Part shown: in pieces, positions 27,320-35,455 of the stretch
Layout: each line of letters begins with the position of its first letter
Position numbering within the stretch: the stretch's first letter is position 1
Assembly: GCF_003236295.1 (NCBI RefSeq)
Contig: NZ_POTW01000044.1
Coordinates: 1-51,460, forward strand
DNA: 51,460 nt
Direction: 5' to 3'
DNA from: Jiangella anatolica
Lineage (GTDB): Bacteria; Actinomycetota; Actinomycetes; Jiangellales; Jiangellaceae
Translations under genes and position numbers: made by a program
Notes under the pieces: model-generated
What the model was told of the DNA's origin: nothing
Database searches by the model: none
The model's input: only the letters and a program-made list of their open reading frames with translations

Positions 27320-28082
27320 GACTGTCGCCGTCACCGGGGCCGGGTCCGGCATCGGCCGGGCGGTGCTGCTGGCGGCGGCCGCGCGGGGTGCGCGGGTGGC
27401 GGCGCTGGACGTCGACACCGTCGCCGCGACGGCAGCCGCCGACGCCGCGCTGGCGGCGGGGGCGGCAGACGCGGTGGCCGTGGCCTGCGACGTGTCGTCG
27501 GAGCCGTCGGTGGTGGCGGCGTTCGACGCGGCGGCGGCTGCCGTGGGCGACCCGGGCGCGGTGTTCGCCAACGCCGGCATCGAGGTCAACGCGCCGCTGC
27601 ACTTGTTCCCTGTGTCGTCCTGGGAGCAGGTGGTCGCCGTCAACCTCGTCGGAGTGTTCCTGACCTGCCGCGAGGCGCTGCGCCGGCTGGTCGAGGCCGG
27701 GCGCGGCGGCTCGATCGTCTGCACCTCGTCGCCGGCCGCGTTCGTCGGGCACTCCGGCGGCGGGAACAGCGCCTACGCCGCGTCGAAGGGCGGCGTGTCA
27801 GCGTTCGTCCGGTCGGCGGCACTGGACTACGCGCCGCACGGGATCCGCGTCAACGCCGTCGTTCCCGGCGCGACCGACACGGCGATGCTGACGACCGGGG
27901 GCGCGGACCCCGACGTCATCCGCGCGGCGGCCGCGATCCAGGTGCCGCTCGGGCGGCTTGGCCGGCCGGAGGAAGTGGCCGCGGCGGTGCTGTGGCTGCT
28001 GTCGGACGAGGCGTCCTACGTCACCGGGTCGCATCTGGTCTGCGACGGCGGGCTGCTGGCCAAGAGCGCCAACGACTTCTGA
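27309..28082 (+). CDS. Short-chain dehydrogenase/reductase (SDR)
   Basis: 257 residues of the classical SDR type. The cofactor loop is TGAGSGIG (9-16), with Asp near position 34 (ALDVD) suggesting NAD preference. The structural motif is NAG (88-90). The catalytic residues are Ser140 or 141, Tyr156 and Lys160 (YAASK). The C-terminal segment VTGSHLVCDGGLLA is standard. It oxidises or reduces a hydroxyl on the sugar handled by this locus; the exact substrate is not visible. The gene overlaps GntR by 11 bases. Confidence 0.92.
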   Translation: MWAETVAVTGAGSGIGRAVLLAAAARGARVAALDVDTVAATAAADAALAAGAADAVAVACDVSSEPSVVAAFDAAAAAVGDPGAVFANAGIEVNAPLHLFPVSSWEQVVAVNLVGVFLTCREALRRLVEAGRGGSIVCTSSPAAFVGHSGGGNSAYAASKGGVSAFVRSAALDYAPHGIRVNAVVPGATDTAMLTTGGADPDVIRAAAAIQVPLGRLGRPEEVAAAVLWLLSDEASYVTGSHLVCDGGLLAKSANDF

Positions 28083-28093
28083 GGGAGGCTGTG

Positions 28094-28456
28094 ATGGAGA
28101 CGATCGGATCGACGGTGTGGGTGGTCGCCGACGGGTACATCCCGCCGGGCAGCAGCGGGGACGACCCGGCGCTGGACAGTCACGAGAGCGTCTGCATCCT
28201 CAACGCCGGGCCGGCGGACGCGACCGTCGAGCTGTGGGTGTACTTCACCGACCGCGAGCCCGACGGGCCGCACGTCCTTCCGGTGCGGGCGCGGCGGGCG
28301 TTCCACCAGCAGCTCGGCGCGCTCGGCGTCCCGGCGGGCGTCGACTACAGCGTCGTCCTGCACAGCGACGTGCCGGTCGTGGTGCAGCACACCCGGCTCG
28401 ACTCGCGGCAGGCGGCGAACGCGCTGATGACGACGATCGCGTACCCGGCGCGATGA
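28094..28456 (+). CDS. ASRT (sensory rhodopsin transducer)-family protein
   Basis: 120 residues. The order VWVVADGYIPP, SHESVCILN, VYFTDREPDGPH and VVVQHTRLDSRQAANAL is the signature of the family named for the Anabaena sensory rhodopsin transducer (PF07100). No rhodopsin gene is near. The family has been proposed from comparative genomics to be a small-molecule-binding beta-sandwich tied to carbohydrate metabolism; its exact role is unproven. The ATG at 28094 is preferred because GGGAGG lies five bases upstream; a GTG three bases earlier is too close. It overlaps the MDR gene by ATGA, so it is a built-in part of this sugar operon. Confidence 0.88.
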   Translation: METIGSTVWVVADGYIPPGSSGDDPALDSHESVCILNAGPADATVELWVYFTDREPDGPHVLPVRARRAFHQQLGALGVPAGVDYSVVLHSDVPVVVQHTRLDSRQAANALMTTIAYPAR

Positions 28457-29370
28457 GGACGCGGCGGAGTGTGCTGACCGGGCCGCGGACCTCGGCGGTG
28501 CGCCCGGTCGAACTGCGCGAGCCGGAGTATGGCGAAGTGCTGCTGCGGGTGCTGGTCAGCGGCGTGTGCGCGAGCGAGCTGGCGGAGTGGACGGCCGGGC
28601 CGGCCGAGGCGGAGGCGGAGCTGGGGCACGAGCCGGTGGGCGAGGTGGTCGCCGTCGGCCCCGAGGTCTCGGCGGTCCGGGTGGGCGACGTCGTCACCGG
28701 CCGGGTCGACGCGTCGTTCGCCGACCACGCCATCGCCGCCGTCCGCGACCTCGTCGTCGTGCCGCCCGGCGTGGAGCCGGTCGAGGCGCTCGGCGAGCCG
28801 CTCGGCTGCGTCGTCGAGGCGCTGCGGCGGACCCGGCTGGACATCGGCGACCGGGTCGCCGTCGTCGGGACCGGGTTCATGGGGCTGGTGCTGCTGCAGC
28901 TGCTGCGGCACGCCGGTACCCGTCAGGTGGTGGCGATCGACCCGCGGCCGGACGCCCGCGAGCAGGCGCTCGTGCACGGCGCCGACGCGGCGGCGGCACC
29001 GGGAGAGCTGGCCGCCGACGGCGACTTCGACGTCGTCGTCGAGGCGTCCGGCACCGCGCCCGGCCTCGACCTCGCGACCGCACTGGTGCGTCCGCACGGC
29101 GTGCTGTCGCTCATGGGCTACCACCTGGGCCCGCGCACCGTCGACCTGCAGGCCTGGAACTGGAAGGCCATCGACGTCGTCAACGCCCACGTCCGCGACC
29201 GCGACCGGCTGCGCGAGAGCGTCCGGCGCGGCATCGACCTCGTCGCCGCAGGCCGCATCGACGTCGGCGCACTCGTCACACACCGCTTCCCCCTCGACCA
29301 GGTGGACGCGGCGTTCGAGGCGCTGGCCGACAAGGAGCCCGGCTTCGTCAAGGCCGCCATCGCCTGGTGA
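28453..29370 (+). CDS. Medium-chain dehydrogenase (alcohol/sugar dehydrogenase-like)
   Basis: 305 residues, shorter than the usual 340-350. The GroES-like domain keeps SGVCASELAEW and LGHEPVGEVVAVG, with a likely catalytic-zinc Cys and His-Glu, but lacks the four-Cys structural zinc loop. The Rossmann part has VGTGFMGLVLLQLL and a VDAAFEAL stretch near the end. Together with the SDR it supplies a second NAD(P)-linked oxidation. It starts in an ATGA overlap. Its stop codon directly abuts the convergent response-regulator stop (TGATCA). Confidence 0.85.
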   Translation: MRTRRSVLTGPRTSAVRPVELREPEYGEVLLRVLVSGVCASELAEWTAGPAEAEAELGHEPVGEVVAVGPEVSAVRVGDVVTGRVDASFADHAIAAVRDLVVVPPGVEPVEALGEPLGCVVEALRRTRLDIGDRVAVVGTGFMGLVLLQLLRHAGTRQVVAIDPRPDAREQALVHGADAAAAPGELAADGDFDVVVEASGTAPGLDLATALVRPHGVLSLMGYHLGPRTVDLQAWNWKAIDVVNAHVRDRDRLRESVRRGIDLVAAGRIDVGALVTHRFPLDQVDAAFEALADKEPGFVKAAIAW

Positions 29371-30039
29371 TCAGCGGGAGTCGCGCGGGACGACGAGCCC
29401 GCTCTCATAGGCGGTGACGACGGCCTGGGTGCGATCGCGCAGGCCGAGCTTGGCGAGCACCCGGCTGACGTGGGTCTTCACGGTCTCCTCGCCCACGACG
29501 AGCCGCCCAGCGATCTCCGGGTTCGACAGGCCCTCGGCCACCAGCCGCAGCACCTCCCTCTCGCGCGGCGTCAGCGTCGCCAGAGCGGCGGCCTGTGCCG
29601 CCGGCCGGGGCCGCAGCCGCGCGAACTCGCCGATGAGCCGCCGGGTGACGGACGGCGCGAGCAATGCCTCGCCGGCGGCGACCACGCGGACCGCGTCGAA
29701 CAACCGCTCCGCCGTCACGTCCTTGAGCAGGAACCCGCTGGCGCCGGCGGCGAGCGCGTCGTACACATGCTCGTCGAGGTCGAATGTCGTCAGCATGAGG
29801 ATCCGCGGGCCGTCGCCGCCGGCCTCGTCGACGATGCGCCGGGTCGCTTCGATGCCGTCGAGCACCGGCATCCGGACGTCCATGAGCACGACGTCGGGCC
29901 GGATCTCGCGGCACAGGGCCACGGCTGCGGCGCCGTCGGCCGCGCTGCCGGACACCGTGACGTCGGGCTGGGTGTCCAGCAAGGCCGCGAAGCCGGCCCG
30001 GACCACTTCGTGGTCGTCGACCACCACGACGCGGATCAC
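29371..30039 (-). CDS. NarL/FixJ-family response regulator
   Basis: 222 residues from a GTG at 30039 that overlaps the kinase stop by four bases. The receiver domain has Asp8 and Asp9, the phosphorylation site Asp54 (VLMDVRMP) and a Lys near 104 (GFLLKDV). The LuxR-type helix-turn-helix is at about 150-210 (LTPREREVLRLVAEGLSNPEIA). It is the partner of the kinase encoded immediately upstream and probably controls the divergent ABC exporter at 31229. Confidence 0.94.
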   Translation of the reverse strand: MIRVVVVDDHEVVRAGFAALLDTQPDVTVSGSAADGAAAVALCREIRPDVVLMDVRMPVLDGIEATRRIVDEAGGDGPRILMLTTFDLDEHVYDALAAGASGFLLKDVTAERLFDAVRVVAAGEALLAPSVTRRLIGEFARLRPRPAAQAAALATLTPREREVLRLVAEGLSNPEIAGRLVVGEETVKTHVSRVLAKLGLRDRTQAVVTAYESGLVVPRDSR

Positions 30040-31106
30040 GTCGACGGCTCCGGCTCGCGGGCGGGCGACGTGGGCAGCACGGCCTCGACGACGAACCCGC
30101 TGGCCGGTTCCGGCCCGGCCCACAGCTCGCCGCCGACCGCGGCCGCCCGCTCCCGCATCCCGAGCAGCCCGTGGCCACCGGCCGGGCGCCCGTGCGCGGC
30201 CGCCGGGCCGGGGCCGCTGTCGCGGACCCGCAGGTGCAGGGCCTCGGCCGCATAGCGCAGCTCGACGTCGACGGCGGCGCCCGGCGCGTGCCGTCGTGCG
30301 TTGGTCAGCGCCTCCTGGACGATCCGGAACGCCGTCAGCTCCAGGCCCGGCTCGAGTGGCCGGACCTGGCCGCGGACGATCAGCCGCGTGCTCGCACCGC
30401 CGACGTCGCGCGCCTCGTCGATCAACTCGATGAGCTGCGGCAGGCCGGGCTGCGGCCGCCGGGTGCCGCCGTCGTCGGCGTCCTCGCGCAGCACGCCGAG
30501 GAGCCGGCGCATCTCGGTGAGCGCCTCGCGGGCGGTGTCGCCGATGGCCCGCAGCCGGTGCGCACCCTCGGCCGGCAGCCCGGGGGTGGCGAGCCGGGCG
30601 GTCTCGGCCTGGACGGAGATCATCGACAGGTGATGCGCGACGACGTCGTGCAGCTCGCGCGCGATGCGGGCGCGCTCGCCGCGGGCCGCGTGCTCCAGCA
30701 GGGTGTCGGCCACGGCCCGCTCCGACGCCGCCCGGTCCGACGCCGCCGCCCGGCGCCGTCGCACCCGCTGGGTCACCAGCAGCACCACGACGACCAGCTG
30801 GGCCGCGACGGCGGCGAGCGTCGGCGTGCTGAACGTCGCGAGCGTGAGCAGCACCGCCGTCGTCACGGCCGCCGTCGCCGCCGCGGGGTGGGCGCGCGCG
30901 AACGCCACCGGCACCGTCGCGGCGAGCGCGAGCAGCAGCGCCACCGGCAGCCCCGGCCCGCGGTCACCGGCCCGCACCACGACCTCGGCGACGGCGGCCG
31001 CAGCGAGCACCACTCCGGCCAGCAGCAGCCGGTCGGGGAGGGCGACGTCCCGGCCGGCCGCGACCAGGGTGGCGGCACGCCTCACGCTGTCCATTCTCCC
31101 GCGCAT
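30036..31106 (-). CDS. Two-component sensor histidine kinase (HisKA_3)
   Basis: 356 residues from the ATG at 31106; ATG 31094 or GTG 31085 are also possible and the latter has the better ribosome-site spacing. Four or so hydrophobic segments occupy about residues 20-140, with no large outer sensor loop, so it may sense a membrane signal. The phospho-acceptor is in RIARELHDVVAHHLS; the ATPase domain follows (EALTNARRHAPG and GHGLLGMRERAAAVGG). It phosphorylates the overlapping NarL-type regulator. This layout next to an ABC-2 exporter often deals with antibiotic or envelope stress. Confidence 0.93.
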   Translation of the reverse strand: MRGRMDSVRRAATLVAAGRDVALPDRLLLAGVVLAAAAVAEVVVRAGDRGPGLPVALLLALAATVPVAFARAHPAAATAAVTTAVLLTLATFSTPTLAAVAAQLVVVVLLVTQRVRRRRAAASDRAASERAVADTLLEHAARGERARIARELHDVVAHHLSMISVQAETARLATPGLPAEGAHRLRAIGDTAREALTEMRRLLGVLREDADDGGTRRPQPGLPQLIELIDEARDVGGASTRLIVRGQVRPLEPGLELTAFRIVQEALTNARRHAPGAAVDVELRYAAEALHLRVRDSGPGPAAAHGRPAGGHGLLGMRERAAAVGGELWAGPEPASGFVVEAVLPTSPAREPEPST

Positions 31107-31216
31107 GGGAGAACGGCGCCGTCCCCCTGAGCAGGATGTCCGCCGTCCCCCACACGAGGGACGCGGCTCCGGCAAGACGGCTCCGGCGCGTGACGACGCG
31201 GCCGGCCCGCGCTGCC

Positions 31217-31222
31217 TAGCCT
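31217..31222 (+). promoter_or_regulatory. TAGCCT -10 hexamer of the ABC exporter operon
   Basis: The hexamer matches TANNNT and ends six bases before the ATG at 31229, which has no ribosome site. Transcription would start at or next to the ATG, giving a leaderless message. Confidence 0.4.
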
Positions 31223-31228
31223 TCACCC

Positions 31229-32158
31229 ATGGACGCCGACATCAAGGTGCGTGACCTCCGCAAACGCTACGGATCGACCCTCGCGGTCGACGGGCTGTCG
31301 TTCACTGTCCCGCCCGGCCGGGTCACGGGGTTCGTCGGCCCCAACGGCGCCGGCAAGTCGACGACGATGCGCATCGTCCTCGGGCTCGACGCGCCGGACG
31401 AGGGCACCGCGCTGGTCGGCGGACGGCCGTACCGGTCGCTGCGCTCCCCGCTGCGCCACGTCGGTGCGCTGCTCGACGCGGCCGCCGTCCACCCGCCCCG
31501 GCGGGCCGCCGACCACCTGCTCTGGATGGCGCAGGCGAGCGGCCTCCCCCGGCGCCGCGTCGACGAGGTACTCGGCATGGTCGGGCTGGAGTCGGCGGCC
31601 CACCGCCCGGCCGGCGGGTTCTCGCTCGGCATGCGACAGCGCCTCGGCATCGCCGCCGCCCTGCTCGGCGACCCGCCGATCCTGATGTTCGATGAGCCGG
31701 TCAACGGGCTGGACCCCGACGGCATCCGGTGGATCCGCGAGCTCCTGCGCTCGCTGGCCGCCCAGGGCCGCGCCGTCCTCGTCTCCAGTCACCTCATGGG
31801 CGAACTGGAGGACACCGCCGACCACCTGGTCGTCATCGGACGGGGCCGGCTGGTCACCGAGACCGGCGTCGGCACGCTGCTCGCGGCGGCGTCCGGCGGC
31901 CGGGTCGCGCTGCGCACGTCGCACCGGTCCGAGGCGATGACCGTGCTGGCCACCGCGGGCGCGACCGTGACGGCCACCGGCCGCGAGACGGTCACCGTCG
32001 CCGGCCTGCCCACCGAGCGGGTGATCGCTCTGCTCACCGAGCACGGGCTGCCGTTCAGCGAGGTCGCGGCGCACCGGGCCTCGCTCGAGGAGGCCTACAT
32101 GGAGCTCACCCGCGGCGCCGGCGAGTTCACCGCCGCACCCGTGCGGGATGCGTCGTGA
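31229..32158 (+). CDS. ABC-2 exporter ATP-binding protein
   Basis: 309 residues. Walker A is GPNGAGKST (37-45), the signature is FSLGMRQ (from 131), and Walker B is ILMFDEP (151-157) followed by VNGLDPDG. A C-terminal region of about 100 residues is usual for the drug/lantibiotic exporter group. It powers the two permeases encoded next, overlapping the first by GTGA. It is divergent from the two-component system, which may regulate it. Confidence 0.94.
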   Translation: MDADIKVRDLRKRYGSTLAVDGLSFTVPPGRVTGFVGPNGAGKSTTMRIVLGLDAPDEGTALVGGRPYRSLRSPLRHVGALLDAAAVHPPRRAADHLLWMAQASGLPRRRVDEVLGMVGLESAAHRPAGGFSLGMRQRLGIAAALLGDPPILMFDEPVNGLDPDGIRWIRELLRSLAAQGRAVLVSSHLMGELEDTADHLVVIGRGRLVTETGVGTLLAAASGGRVALRTSHRSEAMTVLATAGATVTATGRETVTVAGLPTERVIALLTEHGLPFSEVAAHRASLEEAYMELTRGAGEFTAAPVRDAS

Positions 32159-33618
32159 CCGCGACCCTGCGGCCCGCGCGGCCGCGAGCCGAGCACGTCG
32201 CCGGATTCGCCCGGCTGGTCCACGCGGAGTGGACCAAGTTCCGGTCGGTACCCGGCTGGGTGGCCGGCATGGTCGCCGCGGTGGCGGTGACGGTGCTGGT
32301 GTCGCTGCTCGCCGCTAGCGGGAGCGGCAGCGACGCCAACGAGGCTTCCGAACTCGTAACCGGGCCGGACGGCGACCTCGTCTCCGACGCGTTCCACTTC
32401 GTGCACGGTCCGATGACCGGCGACGGCAGCGTCACGGTGCAGGTGACCGACCAGGACGCCAGCCATGACGGGGCCATGGCCGGCCTGATGATCAAGGACG
32501 GGACCACCCCCGGGTCTGCGTACGCCGCCGTCATGGTCACCCCCGCCCACGGCGTGCGGCTGCGCGCGGACTACGACACCGATATCGCCGGCGGCGATGG
32601 CGGCGCGCCCCGATGGTTGCGCCTGGACCGCTCCGGCGCCGAGGTCACCGCCTACGAGTCGGCCGACGGAGCCGAGTGGACGGAGATCGGCACCGTCCGG
32701 GTGCGCGGACTGCTCGAGACCGCCGAGGTCGGGGCGTTCGTGGCCTCGCCACCAGAAATGCGGGTGGAACGCCAGGCGGGCAGCACCTCGGTCGGCGAGA
32801 CGGCGACGATCGGCCACGCCACGTTCGAGGAACTCGCCGTCGACGCGGGCGACGCGGCCGATCCCGAGCGGTGGACCGGCGACGACATCGGGCAGGCGAT
32901 GGAGGGCGGGGTCACCCGGGCCGGGGGCACCCTCACGGTCACCGGCTCCGGCGACATCGGTCCCGATCCCCCCGACGACGACCCCGTGCAGATCGGCCTC
33001 TTCGGCGCGGTCGTCGGGCTCATGGTGGTGGTCGCGGTCGCCGTACTGTGCGCGACCTCGGAGTACCGGCGCTCGCTGATCCGCACGACGTTCGCGGTGA
33101 CCCCTCGTCGAGGGCAGGTCCTGGCGGCGAAGGCGGTTGTCATCGGCAGTGTCACGTTCGTCGCCGGCCTGGTCGCGGCCGTGGCGGCGTTCCTGCTGAC
33201 CCGGCCGCTGCTGCGTGACGCGGGGTTCGCCCCTCCCGCCTTCCCCGAGCCGTCGCTGCTCGACGGGCCGGTGCTGCGCGCTGTGGTGGGGACGGCGGCG
33301 ATGCTGGCGATCATCGCGGTGTTCGCGCTCGCGGCCGGGATCGTCACCCGGCACAGCGCGGGCGCCATCACGGGCGTGGTGATGCTGGTGGTGCTGCCGA
33401 TCCTGGTGGCCTCCGCGCTGCCGCCAGGCACCGCGGAGTGGATCATGCGCCTGACGCCGGCCGGCGCGCTGGCGATCCAGCGGACCAAGGAGCCGACCGC
33501 CGGACTGGTGGAACCGTGGGCGATGGTCGGGCCGTGGGCCGGGTTCGGGGTGCTGTGCCTCTACGCGACCGTCGCGGTGGTGCTGGCGGCACGGTCGTTG
33601 CGCGGACGGGACGCGTGA
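32155..33618 (+). CDS. ABC-2 type permease with large extracytoplasmic insert
   Basis: 487 residues from the GTG at 32155. The N-terminus carries the actinobacterial ABC-2 motif HAEWTKFRSVPGW, then the first membrane segment (about 36-56). About 220 residues of hydrophilic, beta-rich sequence follow (VHGPMTGDGSVTVQV, GAMAGLMIKDG, PRWLRLDRSGAEVTAYESADG). These look like a DUF1349 or concanavalin-like sugar-binding sandwich. Five more membrane segments start near 280 (GLFGAVVGLMVVVAVAVL). The insert would sit outside the cell and may sense or capture a ligand. GTGA overlaps join it to both neighbours. Confidence 0.85.
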   Translation: MTATLRPARPRAEHVAGFARLVHAEWTKFRSVPGWVAGMVAAVAVTVLVSLLAASGSGSDANEASELVTGPDGDLVSDAFHFVHGPMTGDGSVTVQVTDQDASHDGAMAGLMIKDGTTPGSAYAAVMVTPAHGVRLRADYDTDIAGGDGGAPRWLRLDRSGAEVTAYESADGAEWTEIGTVRVRGLLETAEVGAFVASPPEMRVERQAGSTSVGETATIGHATFEELAVDAGDAADPERWTGDDIGQAMEGGVTRAGGTLTVTGSGDIGPDPPDDDPVQIGLFGAVVGLMVVVAVAVLCATSEYRRSLIRTTFAVTPRRGQVLAAKAVVIGSVTFVAGLVAAVAAFLLTRPLLRDAGFAPPAFPEPSLLDGPVLRAVVGTAAMLAIIAVFALAAGIVTRHSAGAITGVVMLVVLPILVASALPPGTAEWIMRLTPAGALAIQRTKEPTAGLVEPWAMVGPWAGFGVLCLYATVAVVLAARSLRGRDA

Positions 33619-34406
33619 GCCGCATCCTGCGGGCGGAGTGGACGAAGCTGCGCACCGTTCCGAGCACCGCCTGGCTGGTCGCCGCCGTGGTGGCGCTGAC
33701 CGTCGCGCTCGGCACGGCAGCCGTCGCCTCCCTCGACACCGAGTACTGCCCGACGCCCACGACGTGCGCGGAGGACACGGCGAGGATCAGCCTCACCGGC
33801 GTCTGGCTCGGGCAGGCCGCTGTGGCGGTGCTCGCCGTCCTGGCGGTGACGAACGAGTACGCCAGTGCCCTCATCCGCAGCACGCTCGCCGCGACGCCGT
33901 CCCGGCTACTGGTGCTGACGGGCAAGGTGGCGGTGGTGACGGCGACGGTGCTCGCGGCGGCGGTCCCCGGCGTGGCCGGGTCGGTGCTCGCGGCGCGGGT
34001 GATCCTGCCGTCGAACGGCTTCACGGCCGCCGACGGCTACGCGCCGCTCTCGCTGGCCGATGGACCAACCCTCCGGGCCGCCGCGGGCACCGTGCTGTAC
34101 CTGGGATTGGTGGCGGTGATCGGCGTGGGCATCGCGACGATCGTCCGCGGCACGGCCGCCGCCCTCACAGCCGCGCTCACGGTGCTGTACGCCGTCCCGC
34201 TGCTCGTACGGTTCGTCTCCGACCCCGCCTGGCAGGAGCAGTTGCAGCGCTGGTCGCCGTCGTCGGCGGGACTGGCGATCCAGGCGACCACCGGCTTGGA
34301 TCGGCTGCCGATCCAGCCGTGGGCCGGGCTCGGTGTGCTGGCCGGCTACGCGGCCGTGACCCTGGTCTGCGCCGCGGCTTTGTTCCGCGCCCGCGACGCG
34401 GGCTGA
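33615..34406 (+). CDS. ABC-2 type permease
   Basis: 263 residues with about six membrane segments and the family opening LRAEWTKLRTVPSTAWL. It lacks the outer insert of the preceding permease. The two would form a heterodimeric channel with the shared ATPase. The GTG start overlaps the previous stop by four bases. The stop abuts the convergent LysR stop with no gap (TGATCA). Confidence 0.9.
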   Translation: MSRILRAEWTKLRTVPSTAWLVAAVVALTVALGTAAVASLDTEYCPTPTTCAEDTARISLTGVWLGQAAVAVLAVLAVTNEYASALIRSTLAATPSRLLVLTGKVAVVTATVLAAAVPGVAGSVLAARVILPSNGFTAADGYAPLSLADGPTLRAAAGTVLYLGLVAVIGVGIATIVRGTAAALTAALTVLYAVPLLVRFVSDPAWQEQLQRWSPSSAGLAIQATTGLDRLPIQPWAGLGVLAGYAAVTLVCAAALFRARDAG

Positions 34407-35300
34407 TCACGGCGCCGCCCGAGCCGGCGAGGTGGGTGGCGGCGCGGCGGGTCGAGCAGGGAAGGGCTGGCCGAGGATGGCCGAGGTCAGGGCCTCGACG
34501 GGTTCGACGGGTGAGCGCGGGTTCGACAGCAGGGTGAAGTCGATGTCGCCGAGCTCGGGCAGGCCGACCGACGCGGGCAACGGCTGGAGGTCGGCGGGGA
34601 CGAGGCTGCTGGGGAAGACCGCGACGCCGATGCCGGCGCGGGCCGCGGCGAGCACTCCGTTGACCTCCAGCGTCTTGCAGGTGATCTTCCAGCTGCGGCC
34701 GGACTCGGCCAGCACCCGTAGTGCCGTCACCCGGCTGACCGACGGCGCGGTGTAGGTGATCAGCGGGATCGGCTCGTCCGGCCGGACCTGGGTGCCGGGC
34801 AGGCCGATCCACACCAGCCGGTCCCGGCGCACGACCCGGCCGACGGTCTCGTCGGGGAACTCCTTGATGTAGACGAGGTCGAGCTGGTTGGCCTCCAGCC
34901 GGCGCATCAGCGTGCGGGTCTGGGTGACCGTCAGCTCCAGGTTGATCCGCGGATGCAGCTGCCGGAACGCCCGCAGGACGGCGGGTAGCTGGGCCAGCGC
35001 GAGGTCGTCGGCCGCGCCGAAGCGGAGCCGGCCGCGCATCGCCGTCCCGGTGAAGTAGCTGGCCGCCTCGTCGTGGGCGGCGAGGATCGAGCGGGCGAAG
35101 CCGGCCATCGCCTCGCCGTTGTCGGTGAGCGTGACGACGCGGGTGTCGCGCAGCAGCAGCTGCCGGCCGGCCGCCTCCTCCAGCCGGCGGATGTGCTGGC
35201 TGACGCTCGGCTGGCTGATGCCCAGCTGCGACGCCGCCTGGGTGAAGTTCAACGTCGACGCCACCGCCAGGAATGTCCGCAGATGTACGGGATCGAACAC
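34407..35300 (-). CDS. LysR-family transcriptional regulator
   Basis: 297 residues. The winged helix occupies residues 1-60 (HLRTFLAVASTLNFTQAASQLG, then QPSVSQHIRRLE). The effector domain begins near 90 (GRLRFGAADDLAL) and ends before a Pro/Ala tail. The GTG at 35300 has a GAGGTGA site close ahead. It is divergent from an MFS exporter, the common arrangement for an autoregulating activator or repressor of that exporter, with a T-N11-A box between them. Confidence 0.94.
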   Translation of the reverse strand: MFDPVHLRTFLAVASTLNFTQAASQLGISQPSVSQHIRRLEEAAGRQLLLRDTRVVTLTDNGEAMAGFARSILAAHDEAASYFTGTAMRGRLRFGAADDLALAQLPAVLRAFRQLHPRINLELTVTQTRTLMRRLEANQLDLVYIKEFPDETVGRVVRRDRLVWIGLPGTQVRPDEPIPLITYTAPSVSRVTALRVLAESGRSWKITCKTLEVNGVLAAARAGIGVAVFPSSLVPADLQPLPASVGLPELGDIDFTLLSNPRSPVEPVEALTSAILGQPFPARPAAPPPTSPARAAP

Positions 35301-35346
35301 GGGTCACCTCGCAGTCATTGCGTTTCCTGATGACATTTATAGCCGC

Positions 35347-35363
35347 TATTCGTTAGAAGAATC
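35347..35363. promoter_or_regulatory. LysR box (ATTC-N7-GAAT) between lysR and MFS gene
   Basis: ATTC at 35348-35351 and GAAT at 35359-35362 form a dyad that includes T-N11-A (35349 to 35361), the general LysR recognition pattern. It lies in an AT-rich patch within the 155-base divergent gap. The rest of that gap contains the start region of the MFS gene and no gene. Confidence 0.5.
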
Positions 35364-35455
35364 GATGATCAGCACCTAACGTTGAACACGGTCCTGCCAC
35401 CCCGTGGCGGGACCGCCGCACGCCAACCGTCCGCACCGTCACAAGGAACGCCACC

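Noticed and set aside
28094-28456. A rhodopsin signalling system
   Set aside because: No rhodopsin or chemotaxis-type gene lies nearby; the ASRT protein is embedded in a sugar operon.
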